Positions 26,414 through 35,506 of a stretch of DNA of 64,000 bases are shown one piece after another; position 1 is the first letter of the stretch, and each line of letters opens with the position of its first letter. Made by a program: the position numbers and the translations under genes. The notes under the pieces are model-generated. The model made no database searches, had not been told where the DNA came from, and worked only from the letters and a program-made list of their open reading frames with translations. The stretch comes from Aquitalea denitrificans (lineage in GTDB: Bacteria; Pseudomonadota; Gammaproteobacteria; Burkholderiales; Chromobacteriaceae), in assembly GCF_009856625.1 (NCBI RefSeq), contig NZ_CP047241.1, forward strand, positions 2,604,001-2,668,000. The letters run 5' to 3'.

Positions 26414-26873
26414 AGCCGACGACTGTCAGCCCAGGCGCTACTTCCCTTGTTTGCGGGGTGGAGTGCTGCCCAGAATATGCCGCTTTCCATTCCAGCCACT
26501 TTCTCGGTAAGCGATGACAAGTACTGCGGTCGATGATGTATTGCCACCTTTCCAAGCAATCCACTGCGGCGTGCAACTGACAGCTAGCCGACTCATCCAT
26601 AGCTACTCCGCCGTAGAGAACAGGGAAAAGTGGCTACGAAAGCAGAGGCGATTCAGTCAATAACAATCCAAGTGTGGCTTGTTTTGTCTTTGGTGCTGAC
26701 TACAATAAATAACAAACACAAAGTACTGTTTAAATCATTACTAAATATCAAAATTGGGGGACATCATTACTTTATCAATGAGGTAGTGGGGAAGTCTTTT
26801 TGCAGCAGTCGGCGTTCTGCATGTGCCGAGGATGCAGGTGGGCCAGCCATACCTGTATTCCAAGGAAACAACT
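26414..26873. other. Interval upstream of the Fap-like porin gene
   Basis: 460 bases. The left half has weak minus-strand frames that I cannot assign. The right half is AT-rich and should contain the porin promoter. No GG-N10-GC sigma-54 site was found here, in contrast to the amyloid operon. Confidence 0.5.
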
Positions 26874-28160
26874 ATGCCGCTGATTACTCTGTACTCCGCA
26901 CGCAACAGCCTGCTCCTGGCAGCGCTGTCTTTGTCTTTTCCTTTGCAGGCCCGGGCTGAGATTAGCCTCGCAGGCCTGCAACAACAGATTAGTGATCTTG
27001 CGCAGACCAACCAGCAGCAGGAACAGCGCATACGCCAATTGGAGCAGCAATTAGCCGGAATGAAGACCCAACATGATGGCCAAAATACAGCTGCGTCCCG
27101 TAGTAGTAACGCCGTAATGAGCAGCAAGAGCGTTGGTGCTGACGCGGCAGCAAGTCACGGTGCCATGTCTGACAGCAATAGCCCGGCCCTACCGGTGGTG
27201 AGCGAAGTTCCCAAGAGTGTGGAAGACATCTATCAGGAAGCCAGTGGTTTTGCCGCCGGCAAGTTCTCAATCGAGCCCAGCTTCACCTACACCCACTACG
27301 ACACCCGTGAGCTGGTGCTGAACGGTTTTCTGGCACTGGATTCGATTTTTCTGGGCAATATCAATCTGGACAAGGTAGTCAGCGACAGCGTCACCCTGGG
27401 CCTGACTACTCGCTATTCGCCCAGCCCGCGCTGGCAACTGGACGTCGACATCCCCTTCGTGGCGCGTGATGCCACCTACTTTTCCGGCGGTGCCGGCGGT
27501 GCCGCCAACAGTGTTTCGCAGGGGTCGGTACGGCAGGGACCGACACTGGGCGATGTCAGCTTTGGCCTAGGTTACAAGCTGGTGGAGGAGGATGCCGATT
27601 GGCCAGATGTAGTGTGGAGTTTGCGCATCAAGACACCGACTGGGCGCAACCCTTATGGTATCAAGCTGGTTCAGTCGGCTGGTAATAACAATCTCTCCAT
27701 GCCGGACCGCCTGCCTACCGGAAATGGCGTTTGGGGTATCACAACCGGCCTGTCTTTCGTCAAGACGGTAGATCCTGCCGTGCTGTTCGCCAGCCTCAGC
27801 TACACCCACTATCTGGATGGTCATTTCAGTGATATCAGCCCCACGGTCGGAGTGACTCAGCCGGGCGATGTACGTTTGGGAGACAGCTGGAGCTGGGGTG
27901 CCGGTATCGCTTTTGCACTGAACGACAAGCTCAGCCTTGGTCTGTCCTACTCACAGCAGATGGTGGGTCAGGCCCGAGTACGCCAGCAGGGAAGTAGTTG
28001 GACCGATGTGGTGGGGAGCAGCGCCAATGCCGCCAACCTGAATCTGGGCCTGACATATGCCTACAGCAAACGACTCTCCATCATTCCCAACCTGTCGCTG
28101 GGCATGACACCGGACAGCCCGAATTATGCATTTTCGGTGAAATTCCCCTACAGATTCTGA
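26874..28160 (+). CDS. FapF-like outer-membrane amyloid exporter
   Basis: A 428-residue outer-membrane protein: signal peptide (LLLAALSLSFPLQARA), then a coiled coil rich in Gln, Leu and Glu (LQQQISDLAQTNQQQ, residues 33-65), a low-complexity linker, and a beta-barrel with alternating aromatic strands ending in FSVKFPYRF, with a terminal Phe as for outer-membrane barrels. Coiled coil plus barrel is the architecture of FapF, the Pseudomonas channel that secretes functional amyloid. The adjacent amyloid operon supports this. The start at 26874 follows AAGGAAA. Its stop overlaps an ATG of the regulator gene. Confidence 0.78.
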   Translation: MPLITLYSARNSLLLAALSLSFPLQARAEISLAGLQQQISDLAQTNQQQEQRIRQLEQQLAGMKTQHDGQNTAASRSSNAVMSSKSVGADAAASHGAMSDSNSPALPVVSEVPKSVEDIYQEASGFAAGKFSIEPSFTYTHYDTRELVLNGFLALDSIFLGNINLDKVVSDSVTLGLTTRYSPSPRWQLDVDIPFVARDATYFSGGAGGAANSVSQGSVRQGPTLGDVSFGLGYKLVEEDADWPDVVWSLRIKTPTGRNPYGIKLVQSAGNNNLSMPDRLPTGNGVWGITTGLSFVKTVDPAVLFASLSYTHYLDGHFSDISPTVGVTQPGDVRLGDSWSWGAGIAFALNDKLSLGLSYSQQMVGQARVRQQGSSWTDVVGSSANAANLNLGLTYAYSKRLSIIPNLSLGMTPDSPNYAFSVKFPYRF

Positions 28161-28171
28161 TGGAGTCGGTA

Positions 28172-29506
28172 ATGCAAGCGAGCAAAACGCTGCTGGCGCT
28201 TGGGTCGGATGCATTACTTCCAGTGCTGCAGGACTTGCACCAGCAGCACTGGAAGATCATTCACATCCACGACGTGCAGCAGCACAAACCTCAGCAGGCT
28301 GGGCCATTCAGCGCGGGCCTGCTCTTGCTAGACAACAAGCTGCTGCGCAAGGCAGATGCCTTGCAGCAGCTTGGCGGACACCTTGATCTGGAGTGGGTGC
28401 TGCTGACCGAACGCCAGCAACTGGAGCATACAGCCGTGCGCAGCTTTATCAATGACAGCTGCTATGACTACCATTGTTTGCCAGTTGAGAGTGCCAGGTT
28501 GGCGGTCACGCTAGGACGGCTACATGGCAAGACCATGCTACGACGACATCTGCAGCAGGAGGAAATGCCGGAGGAGCAAAAAAAACTGATTGGCGAGCAT
28601 GCCTGCATACGGCGTTTGCGTCAGGAAATCCGACATCTGGCGCGAGTGAATGTCACTGTCGTCATCACCGGGGAGTCCGGTTGCGGCAAGGAACTAGTGG
28701 CTCAGCTGTTACATCAGTGCTCCGACCGGGCCGATGGTCCTTTCCAGGCAGTCAACTGTGGAGGCCTGCCGGTCAACTTGGTGCAATCGGAATTGTTTGG
28801 TCACGAACGCGGTGCATTTACCGGTGCTTCATCCAGTCGTATCGGTCGCATTGAGGCTGCCCATAATGGCACCCTGTTTCTGGATGAAATCGGAGACATG
28901 GCCATTGAAGCACAGGTGAACCTGCTGCGCTTCCTGCAGGAAGGAACCATAGACCGGCTGGGCGACAATCGCAGCCGCAGCATCGACACCCGTGTATTGT
29001 CGGCAACCCACGTTGACCTGCCCACCGCTATCAGCAATGGTCGTTTCCGTCAGGACCTGTATTACCGCCTGTGCGTCTGCCAGCTACACCTACCGCCATT
29101 GCGCGAGCGGCGTTCTGATATTCCCCTACTGGCCAAGCACCTGCTATTCCAGAATGCCCAGCGTCTGGGTTTGCCACACAAACGGCTGTCGTACGAGGCA
29201 ATGGCCATCATGTGGCAACATGACTGGCCCGGCAACATCCGAGAGATGTCCAACCGCATCAGCCAGGGGTTGGCCATGGCCAGCGGGCGGGTCATCCGGC
29301 CACAAGACATGGGGCTGGGCAGCAATATGATTACCCCGCTACATAATGGTCTGGAAGCTGTCCGGGACAAAGCCGAGCGTGAGGCGGTGGAAATGGCACT
29401 GGAGTTGCATGGCCATAACAATAGCAAGGCTGCGCGCATGCTGGGGATCTCGCGGGCTACCTTATATCGACTATTGAAGAAATATTCGATACAAATCATC
29501 GGCTAG
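28172..29506 (+). CDS. Sigma-54-dependent activator of the amyloid locus
   Basis: A 444-residue bacterial enhancer-binding protein. The N-terminal 130 residues are a degenerate receiver-like domain without the usual phosphorylation Asp pattern. The AAA+ domain has Walker A GESGCGKE, the sigma-54 contact loop GAFTGA, Walker B TLFLDEIGD and sensor arginines. A Fis-type HTH (NNSKAARMLGISRATLYRLL) closes it. The start at 28172 has GGAG at six bases; 28160 is an alternative. It probably drives the convergent fap-like operon, whose promoter region has a correctly spaced -24/-12 element. The domain layout resembles VpsR-type biofilm regulators. Confidence 0.88.
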   Translation: MQASKTLLALGSDALLPVLQDLHQQHWKIIHIHDVQQHKPQQAGPFSAGLLLLDNKLLRKADALQQLGGHLDLEWVLLTERQQLEHTAVRSFINDSCYDYHCLPVESARLAVTLGRLHGKTMLRRHLQQEEMPEEQKKLIGEHACIRRLRQEIRHLARVNVTVVITGESGCGKELVAQLLHQCSDRADGPFQAVNCGGLPVNLVQSELFGHERGAFTGASSSRIGRIEAAHNGTLFLDEIGDMAIEAQVNLLRFLQEGTIDRLGDNRSRSIDTRVLSATHVDLPTAISNGRFRQDLYYRLCVCQLHLPPLRERRSDIPLLAKHLLFQNAQRLGLPHKRLSYEAMAIMWQHDWPGNIREMSNRISQGLAMASGRVIRPQDMGLGSNMITPLHNGLEAVRDKAEREAVEMALELHGHNNSKAARMLGISRATLYRLLKKYSIQIIG

Positions 29507-29570
29507 CCGGGAAGTTGCAACAGCACGACGGAGCCCGCTTGGAACTGCATTGCCGAGTGATGGCTGATGT

Positions 29571-30242
29571 TTAGTGCTGCCCTATGCCGACCATCATGAC
29601 TCGGCTTGGCATGATGAAACTGATCAACCCTGCCTGAGGCTGTAGCACCAGTTGGATATGCAGGCTGTTGTTGGTGACAACACCGTTACCTGTAATCTGG
29701 GAAAACTGCATCAACTGCCCCTGCCCCAGCGTTTGACCCATCTGCCCGGCACTGCCCATATTGATGCTCACCCCCAGCTGTCCGTTCGTGACTGCACTAT
29801 CCTGCCCGCTGGCCTGCCATCCAGCCGGCATGCTGACCGGGGGCGCACCATCATTAATGTCGACACTGGTGATGTTGCGGGACAGATTGCCATTACCTGC
29901 TTGCTGATTGATCTGAACAGTCCCCTGCACTGAAGCCAGCCCCGTCGGTATGCTGCTAACAGCATTACTTGTCGTACTGGGACCGTTAAGCGTGTAGCGA
30001 TTAATGACCGGTACGGCACCTGCCTGGGCACTGAGCTGGACACCGGCCCCCTGCACCAAGCCAGCGGCATTCTGCCAGGTACTCAGCATCTGCACTCCAA
30101 AGCGCACAATCTGCCCGGTATCCACATACCGCCCACGCATGCTGTCCAGTACGCTGTCGTCAACATAGGCCAGCATGGATTTTGCCGGCAAGCTGAAGCC
30201 AAGCACCAGCATTGCCGGTAGTACTTTAGTCAAAGCATGCAT
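29571..30242 (-). CDS. FapE-like amyloid accessory protein
   Basis: A 223-residue exported protein with a signal peptide (AMLVLGFSLPAKSMLA). It has one copy of the amyloid-type repeat (QINQQAGNGNLSRNITSV), a conserved N-terminal YVDDSVLDSMRGRYVDTGQI, and a hydrophobic C-terminus with FIMPSRVMMVGIGQ. Its place as last gene of the operon, after the FapD-like peptidase, and its size match FapE, a minor component of Pseudomonas amyloid. The start at 30242 has GGGAG at six bases. Confidence 0.68.
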   Translation of the reverse strand: MHALTKVLPAMLVLGFSLPAKSMLAYVDDSVLDSMRGRYVDTGQIVRFGVQMLSTWQNAAGLVQGAGVQLSAQAGAVPVINRYTLNGPSTTSNAVSSIPTGLASVQGTVQINQQAGNGNLSRNITSVDINDGAPPVSMPAGWQASGQDSAVTNGQLGVSINMGSAGQMGQTLGQGQLMQFSQITGNGVVTNNSLHIQLVLQPQAGLISFIMPSRVMMVGIGQH

Positions 30243-30294
30243 GCTCTGCTCCCTGCCATCTCTGTTCCGGCCATGCACTGGCTGGCAGCAGAGA

Positions 30295-30999
30295 CTATAA
30301 GAAATCACTGTAGAGAAAGCCGTATTCCACCAACTCAGCCGGGGACACCGGCTGCATGTTGACCATCAGCCGCCGTGCGGACAAAGGGCTGGGAAACTGG
30401 CGTAAAGGCCCCTGCGGCCGGTAGCCAGGTCCGGCCACCGCCAGCAATACACCATTCCACTGCCGGGCGAACTCAGGCATGGGAATAGCGCGATTACCCA
30501 GTGCCGGATCAGCAACATAGACAGTGTCACGGGTGGCCATTTTCAAAACGACAAAATGCTTATAGCCATTGATGTCGAGCATGATCAGCGTGGGAATACG
30601 CAAAGCAGGCAAACGTTCGGCACCACTGACAAAACCACTGGCACGCAAGCCCAAACCATTAACGTAGTGCTTCATATCCAGCATGGAAAAACCTTGTTGC
30701 CGTACCACATCGGGATTTGCTCCAGTCATCATCCCGGCAATGACTTGTTGCTCATCGACATCACGACCAAAACCATAGCGCAGCAATGTGGTCAACGCGG
30801 CTGCACCGCAACTGAAATCCGTTTTTTGTTCAACAACGTAGCGGAAGCGTAGTTCACGCAAGCTATGCACCTGTTTGTAAACATTGCCCTCGCCGGTGTA
30901 AGCAGGCAGCGGCATGTCTGCCGCTTGGGCGAACTCCTCGCCACCGGAGCAGAACAGGCATAGCAGGATCAATAACAGCGAGCGGATGGGTGGTTTCAT
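30295..30999 (-). CDS. FapD-like C39-family cysteine peptidase
   Basis: A 234-residue exported protein. After a signal peptide comes a papain-like C39 domain with catalytic Cys in KTDFSCGAAALTTLL, His in INGYKHFVVL and Asp in VYVADPALG. In Pseudomonas, FapD is the C39 peptidase needed for Fap amyloid export. A GTG at 31005 and the ATG at 30999 are both possible starts. It is encoded between the FapC-like subunit and FapE-like genes, the same order as in Pseudomonas fap operons. Confidence 0.82.
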   Translation of the reverse strand: MKPPIRSLLLILLCLFCSGGEEFAQAADMPLPAYTGEGNVYKQVHSLRELRFRYVVEQKTDFSCGAAALTTLLRYGFGRDVDEQQVIAGMMTGANPDVVRQQGFSMLDMKHYVNGLGLRASGFVSGAERLPALRIPTLIMLDINGYKHFVVLKMATRDTVYVADPALGNRAIPMPEFARQWNGVLLAVAGPGYRPQGPLRQFPSPLSARRLMVNMQPVSPAELVEYGFLYSDFL

Positions 31000-31052
31000 G
31001 GTCACAAACCGACAGCGCGGTCACCTAGCTGCGCTGTCGGTCTCTCCCTGAC

Positions 31053-31871
31053 TTAGTGGGTTGCAGCAACCGACAAGCTGTTAACCTGCTGGTTAGACAA
31101 GCCGGCTGCATTGTTCAGTCCGACATTGCCAGTAATGTTGTTCACGGAACCAGTGATGCTGGCTGTGACGTTAAGTGGGAAGAAGGTCGTCACAGAAATG
31201 CCCTGATTGACTTGGGTACCACCAGCAGAAGCAGTTGCCAGTACTGCGGAACTGGCTGATGACAGTGCCACATCGTTCTTTTGCTGGTTGCCAGCCCCGG
31301 CGGTATTGTTAACCCCGGCATTACCCTGAATGCCATTCACCGAATTGGTCACAGTGGCATCCATATTGTTGGAGGTGCCATACAGCGGCTGGGCAAAGGT
31401 ATAGCTGTTGCCATCGTTCAACTGCTCGAAGGAAACGGCAGCGGCGGCTCCACTCTTCTTGCCGGAAACCGAAGCAATGGAAACATTGTTGGCCTGCTGG
31501 TTGAAGAAGCCCGAAGCGTTGTTCACGCCGGCATTGCCTTGAATGTTGGTCACGCTGCCGCTCACCGTAGCATTGGTCGGATCAGTAACATTCAGCTTGT
31601 TGCCCAGATTTTTCTGTACATCATCCACCCGAGCCGAGGCCATGGCATCGGCTTTAGGGTCGAATACTTCATACACGGCAATGCCTTCCAGATAGGCCGT
31701 GCCTGTCAGATTGATATTGGTATTGCTATACGTGTTCGACAGATTGTTACTGATCTTGCTCGTTGTGGAAGACGACGGGTCGTTGGGAGTGTCAGACCCT
31801 CCGGCATAAGCTACGCCACACACACCAACAAGAGCGAGGAAAAGCACTTTTTTCTGCAGCATTGCGGTCAT
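31053..31871 (-). CDS. FapC-like amyloid subunit
   Basis: A 272-residue secreted protein with signal MTAMLQKKVLFLALVGVCGV and AYAGG cleavage region. Three imperfect repeats carry the Fap signature: GVNNASGFFNQQANNVSIAS, GVNNTAGAGNQQKNDVALSS and GLNNAAGLSNQQVNSLSVAA. They are separated by Gly/Ala/Asn/Ser-rich linkers without cysteine in the mature part. Such repeats form the cross-beta core of Fap fibrils. It is the larger of the two repeat proteins and so the likely main fibril subunit. AGGAG precedes the ATG at 31871. Confidence 0.78.
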   Translation of the reverse strand: MTAMLQKKVLFLALVGVCGVAYAGGSDTPNDPSSSTTSKISNNLSNTYSNTNINLTGTAYLEGIAVYEVFDPKADAMASARVDDVQKNLGNKLNVTDPTNATVSGSVTNIQGNAGVNNASGFFNQQANNVSIASVSGKKSGAAAAVSFEQLNDGNSYTFAQPLYGTSNNMDATVTNSVNGIQGNAGVNNTAGAGNQQKNDVALSSASSAVLATASAGGTQVNQGISVTTFFPLNVTASITGSVNNITGNVGLNNAAGLSNQQVNSLSVAATH

Positions 31872-31935
31872 GATTATTCTCCTGGCGATTTACTTGAATG
31901 CCGGTCATCACGGTATTGGTGACGACCGGAACTGC

Positions 31936-32517
31936 TCACGGGTTGGCCCATTGCACGGCCACTACATTGACAGCCTGGTTGTGGCTACCAGCAATCTGGT
32001 TAAGCTGCACCAGCCCCCGGCTTCCCTGGAAAGCTGCTGCAGAAATATCAGTCTGGGCATGGCTACTGCTAGAGGCAGCCACTGCCGGACTACTACCTGC
32101 GGTATCGGTCAGCAGGCTGTCTGCCGCTACCGATGGCAGCGTCGTGACTTGTGGCCGTGGCGATGCCGCCAGGCTGAAAGTATTCAGTGACTGATTGGCA
32201 TTGCCGGCAGTCTGGTTGATAGCCATCAGACCCTGGCTGCCGGAAAAGGCTGCCCCTGTAATACTGGCGTGGGCATCCGTCATGGCGGCTGTCGTACTGG
32301 CCGACTGTTGCTGGGGCAGGAACACGTTGGCATGGCTCGCCGAAGTCGATACGGCCACGGCCTGCAGATTGCCTTGTTGATTGGCACTGCCTGCGGCCTG
32401 ATTTAGTGCCAGTACGCCATGATCTGACTGCCCACTGTTGTCAATAACAGCCTGCTCGGCGTGCGCTACGGCATGCCCCACACAGCTACTGAGCCACAAC
32501 AATTGCATAATGCGCAT
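31936..32517 (-). CDS. FapB-like amyloid nucleator or minor subunit
   Basis: A 193-residue exported protein with three Fap-type repeats: GVLALNQAAGSANQQGNLQA, GLMAINQTAGNANQSLNTFS and GLVQLNQIAGSHNQAVNVVA. It is smaller than the FapC-like protein and encoded just before it, as FapB is. The signal peptide is short (MQLLWLSSCVGHAVA). GGAGAGGG precedes the start at 32517. Its predicted role is nucleation of fibrils at the cell surface. Confidence 0.72.
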   Translation of the reverse strand: MRIMQLLWLSSCVGHAVAHAEQAVIDNSGQSDHGVLALNQAAGSANQQGNLQAVAVSTSASHANVFLPQQQSASTTAAMTDAHASITGAAFSGSQGLMAINQTAGNANQSLNTFSLAASPRPQVTTLPSVAADSLLTDTAGSSPAVAASSSSHAQTDISAAAFQGSRGLVQLNQIAGSHNQAVNVVAVQWANP

Positions 32518-32527
32518 AGTCCCTCTC

Positions 32528-32968
32528 CTAATGAGCCAGGCCGCTCAAGGGTTGCAATCCGGATTGCAACTGCTGGCTGATTCCCGCTCCGGCAATACCC
32601 CCACCACTGCCGCTTGCCGCACCGATGGTGCCGGCACCTACAAGCGGAACTGCCGTCAGCGTTGCGACTGGCAAACCCTGCAACTGTCCAGCAGGGCCGA
32701 TCACACTGCCACGCATGGTACCCAGTAGCATGTCGTCCGATTGACCGCTCATGACGACTACTTGTTGGGTTGTGTCGACAATCACATCAGCCTGCGAAGC
32801 GTGAGCCACACTGACATCAGGACTGGGGTCACCATGGCGGATGGCACTCCGGCTCGGCACCTCCCTGCCGATGATGATGTCACCATCACCTGCGGCATGG
32901 GCTAGCGCCGGCAGGCCCAGACCTGCTAGAAAAAGCAGGATCAAGTGATGGATTTGCGCCTTCATCAT
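32528..32968 (-). CDS. FapA-like exported protein, first gene of the amyloid operon
   Basis: A 146-residue protein with a signal peptide (LILLFLAGLGLPALAHA). The mature part is Gly/Ser/Val-rich (TIGAASGSGGGIAGAG) without Fap repeats. It is not strongly recognisable by sequence; the FapA assignment rests on position and size. FapA affects fibril composition in Pseudomonas. An ATG at 32965 is an alternative start with GGAG at six bases. A sigma-54 promoter lies 34 bases upstream. Confidence 0.58.
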   Translation of the reverse strand: MMKAQIHHLILLFLAGLGLPALAHAAGDGDIIIGREVPSRSAIRHGDPSPDVSVAHASQADVIVDTTQQVVVMSGQSDDMLLGTMRGSVIGPAGQLQGLPVATLTAVPLVGAGTIGAASGSGGGIAGAGISQQLQSGLQPLSGLAH

Positions 32969-33001
32969 TGGCTCCAGTTTGGTTGAGCAATGAGCAACAA
33001 G

Positions 33002-33018
33002 GGCATGAAGCGTGCCAA
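33002..33018 (-). promoter_or_regulatory. Sigma-54 promoter of the fap-like operon
   Basis: On the minus strand TTGGCACGCTTCATGCC carries the -24 GG and the -12 GC with exactly 10 bases between them. It matches TGGCACG-N4-TTGC at all but one of the fixed positions (ATGC for TTGC). It sits directly before the operon and a sigma-54 activator gene is part of the locus. Confidence 0.82.
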
Positions 33019-34046
33019 CCTGGCTAAGTCACTATGACGTAAGGGAGTTTTGATTTTTCTATACAAACGGCTTGTGGCACTTGTGTCAGAACTGAAACAG
33101 AAATCAGCGGGTATGCCCTACACACCCTGAACAGACCCCCAATCCTGAAGATGAAAGAGTGGTTTGGCCTATATTTGTTGGCTAAAAGTACAAGTCTCTC
33201 ACCCACTTATTGTTTCAACGCTGCAAAGCCTTGTTAGTGGTGTAGGCGCACGCCCTGACAGGAGTGTCCGGTGTGATAGTTGTGGTGTTATTGGCTGCTA
33301 ATCCGAGTTGGTGCTCATGACCACCAGCATGCCGCTCGGCAGTTTCTGTACGCTGTTGACGATCAGGTCGCCATCCAGTACAGCGTCAACCAAGATAAGG
33401 GGAAGGCCAGCGCGGAGCTGGTTATTTGTAGCTGGTAGCAATTCGACCGTCCCAGCACGCTTGCTGTGATCGCTATCGATTAATCAGTGGCCTCCACCGC
33501 TTCCTGCACGCTGGAGTTGGAGTTGGAGTTAGCCCACGTCCGTGGATGGTTAGCGCTTTGATGTTCACACTGTGCCAGGTGCTCCCATCACATCAATGAT
33601 GTGTGTCTGGAGTTCTGTGTAAATCTGCCGTTTCCCACCAACCTGTCTAAAGCCAGCTATGGCCGAAGAGAGCACAGCAAAGATAACAGGCGGTGATTCA
33701 AAACTGAGTGGCAGCATTCCCACGCGAATGCGGTGCAATTTGAAATGCGTGATGGTGATGGCCTTCAGGTGCGAAGGCATGCTGGTTTTGAAGTAAGAAT
33801 TACTGGTGGAATTCATGCGAATACTCCCCCCGCACCAACACTGTGTCGCGATGCTGGTGCCTCACTCTGTAAAGGAACCGCGCAAGTGTCACCGGGGTAC
33901 CAAAAAAATGCGGGGTGGCTAACGGTTGCTCGGCCATCTCACCAGATCAAGTCCATAATGAGCACTGCTGCCTTCCAAGGGGCATTCACTGTATTGCTCG
34001 CATCCATTGCGGCGCTGCCCGTTCCAATTATTCAACTGCCACCCGG
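33019..34046. other. About 1 kb gene-free interval with degenerate sequence
   Basis: The left part should carry enhancer sites for the sigma-54 activator. From about 33240 to 33830 the sequence looks like decayed coding DNA on both strands, but I cannot assign a family. A 30-codon hydrophobic ORF (33958-34050) ends in an ATGA overlap with the next gene. No transposase motif is clear. Confidence 0.5.
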
Positions 34047-35171
34047 ATGACTCCAACCATGCTCAGACCTTCTCTTCTTCTTGGCTGCCTGTCCCTCACC
34101 CTTCTCGGCACCGCGCTGGCCGAGGCACCAAATGTGATTGATGTACCCGAGGGTAGCTTCTACGTCGTCAACGGCGTGAATGTGCGCAATGGCAACTACT
34201 CAACCACTTTCAGCACTTTGCGGGATGCGGATGATCCCGCTGGCGAGCCCTTTAAACGCGTCTACAACTCCTTCTCCACCTATCAGAGCGTATATGGGCT
34301 GGGTTGGGCTACGGCAATGGACAGCCGGATCACGCTTACCGGGAATGGTGATCTCGCTTTGAGCCTAAGGGAGAAAGGCGTTGGCGCAACCACAAAATAT
34401 GTCGTGCAGCCGGGTGCACCAGGCAGCAAGAGCAGCATGGAAATGAAGAAACGGCTCATAGACTTCGAGTCGGAATACGCATACCGATTTGATCAGGTAG
34501 CCAAGCGCAGGGAAATCATCAAGACAGACGCTTACAAGGAGATGGTGAAACGCGGTGAACTAAAGCCTTTCAGTGAGAGCTCTTTACGCGACCCGGCCTA
34601 CCCATCAATGGAGTCGGTGATACCCGACGGTGCAGTGTTTGTTGCCACGAATGCTTTCCAGGGCGATACCTGCCATGAACAGGGCCGTATCATACGCCAG
34701 GGAGATCATCTGGTGCGCAGCTATCCGGATGGCTGCGCCATCGCCCGTGAGATCTACACCCTTGACGGCGTATGCACTCGCGTGGACAGCCAAGCCGGCG
34801 GCACACTGGCGATCACGAAGGACCCCGCCACCGGCTGGGTGACCTCCGTTGAGGATAAGGAGAAAGGTGGAATCACCCAGTTCCAGTACGACGCAAAAGG
34901 ACGGCTGGTTCACGAGGCCAATCCAAATGGCAACGCCTTTGGCTTCGAATACGACGGACACGACAACATGACGGCCATCATCTATATCGATAACACCAGA
35001 AGCCGGATGACATACGACGACAAGAACCGGGTTACGTTATCGGCCCCACGCAATCGTCCGGTTGCCACCTTCGAATACAGAACGGACCCGGCCAACTCCA
35101 GCATCGCGGTAACTCATGTAAAGCTGACCGATGGCGATCAGACACAGGAAACCGACTACCGCCTGCACTAA
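34047..35171 (+). CDS. Secreted RHS/DUF6531-like protein
   Basis: A 374-residue protein with a signal peptide (LLLGCLSLTLLGTALAEA). The N-terminal part (NGVNVRNGNYSTTFSTLRDA, then NSFSTYQSVYGLGWATAMDS) resembles the DUF6531 start of RHS proteins, and the C-terminal part has RHS/YD repeats (QFQYDAKGRLVHEANPNGNA, EYDGHDNMTAI). RHS toxins usually exceed 1000 residues; this one ends after a few repeats and carries no visible toxin domain. It may be a truncated or orphan form. A second ATG at 34059 is possible; neither start has a good ribosome-binding site. It is upstream of the caspase/CHAT operon but separated by 335 bases. Confidence 0.65.
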   Translation: MTPTMLRPSLLLGCLSLTLLGTALAEAPNVIDVPEGSFYVVNGVNVRNGNYSTTFSTLRDADDPAGEPFKRVYNSFSTYQSVYGLGWATAMDSRITLTGNGDLALSLREKGVGATTKYVVQPGAPGSKSSMEMKKRLIDFESEYAYRFDQVAKRREIIKTDAYKEMVKRGELKPFSESSLRDPAYPSMESVIPDGAVFVATNAFQGDTCHEQGRIIRQGDHLVRSYPDGCAIAREIYTLDGVCTRVDSQAGGTLAITKDPATGWVTSVEDKEKGGITQFQYDAKGRLVHEANPNGNAFGFEYDGHDNMTAIIYIDNTRSRMTYDDKNRVTLSAPRNRPVATFEYRTDPANSSIAVTHVKLTDGDQTQETDYRLH

Positions 35172-35506
35172 AACCGACGGCCGCAGCTGCTTGCTTCCCT
35201 AGCCCCTGACGCGGGCCAGTCTTCCGCCTCTAAGGCAGCTCCGGCCGACCCGCCACTCACTCTTTTGGGGCGTGGTAGATAGTCATTCCGCTGCATCTCA
35301 GGCTGCGGCCGGTTTCCACAGAATTTCGGACTCACTCTAATAAGGCCTGTTTCTTATTTAGGCTGGCCAACACATTCAGCTTTTTTTAGCTAGTTTGATA
35401 TCATGAAAACGGGATGCAGCGTGGCTGTCGGGAGCTGCCGGAGTGTCTTCGGGTCGGACAGGCCCGCCGTGATTGAAATCAAAGTTGAAAATGGCAGGGA
35501 ACCGCG
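35172..35506. promoter_or_regulatory. Upstream region of the OmpA-caspase-CHAT operon
   Basis: 335 bases without a gene. The right half around 35340-35400 is AT-rich and is the likely promoter region. No operator or riboswitch was recognised. Confidence 0.5.

Noticed and set aside
33565..33816. 83-codon minus-strand ORF in the long interval before the RHS-like gene
   Set aside because: I suspected a transposase relic, but no motif could be assigned.
33958..34050. 30-codon hydrophobic ORF ending in an ATGA overlap with the RHS-like gene
   Set aside because: The overlap is suggestive of a coupled leader, but there is no ribosome-binding site and the RHS-like start itself is uncertain.
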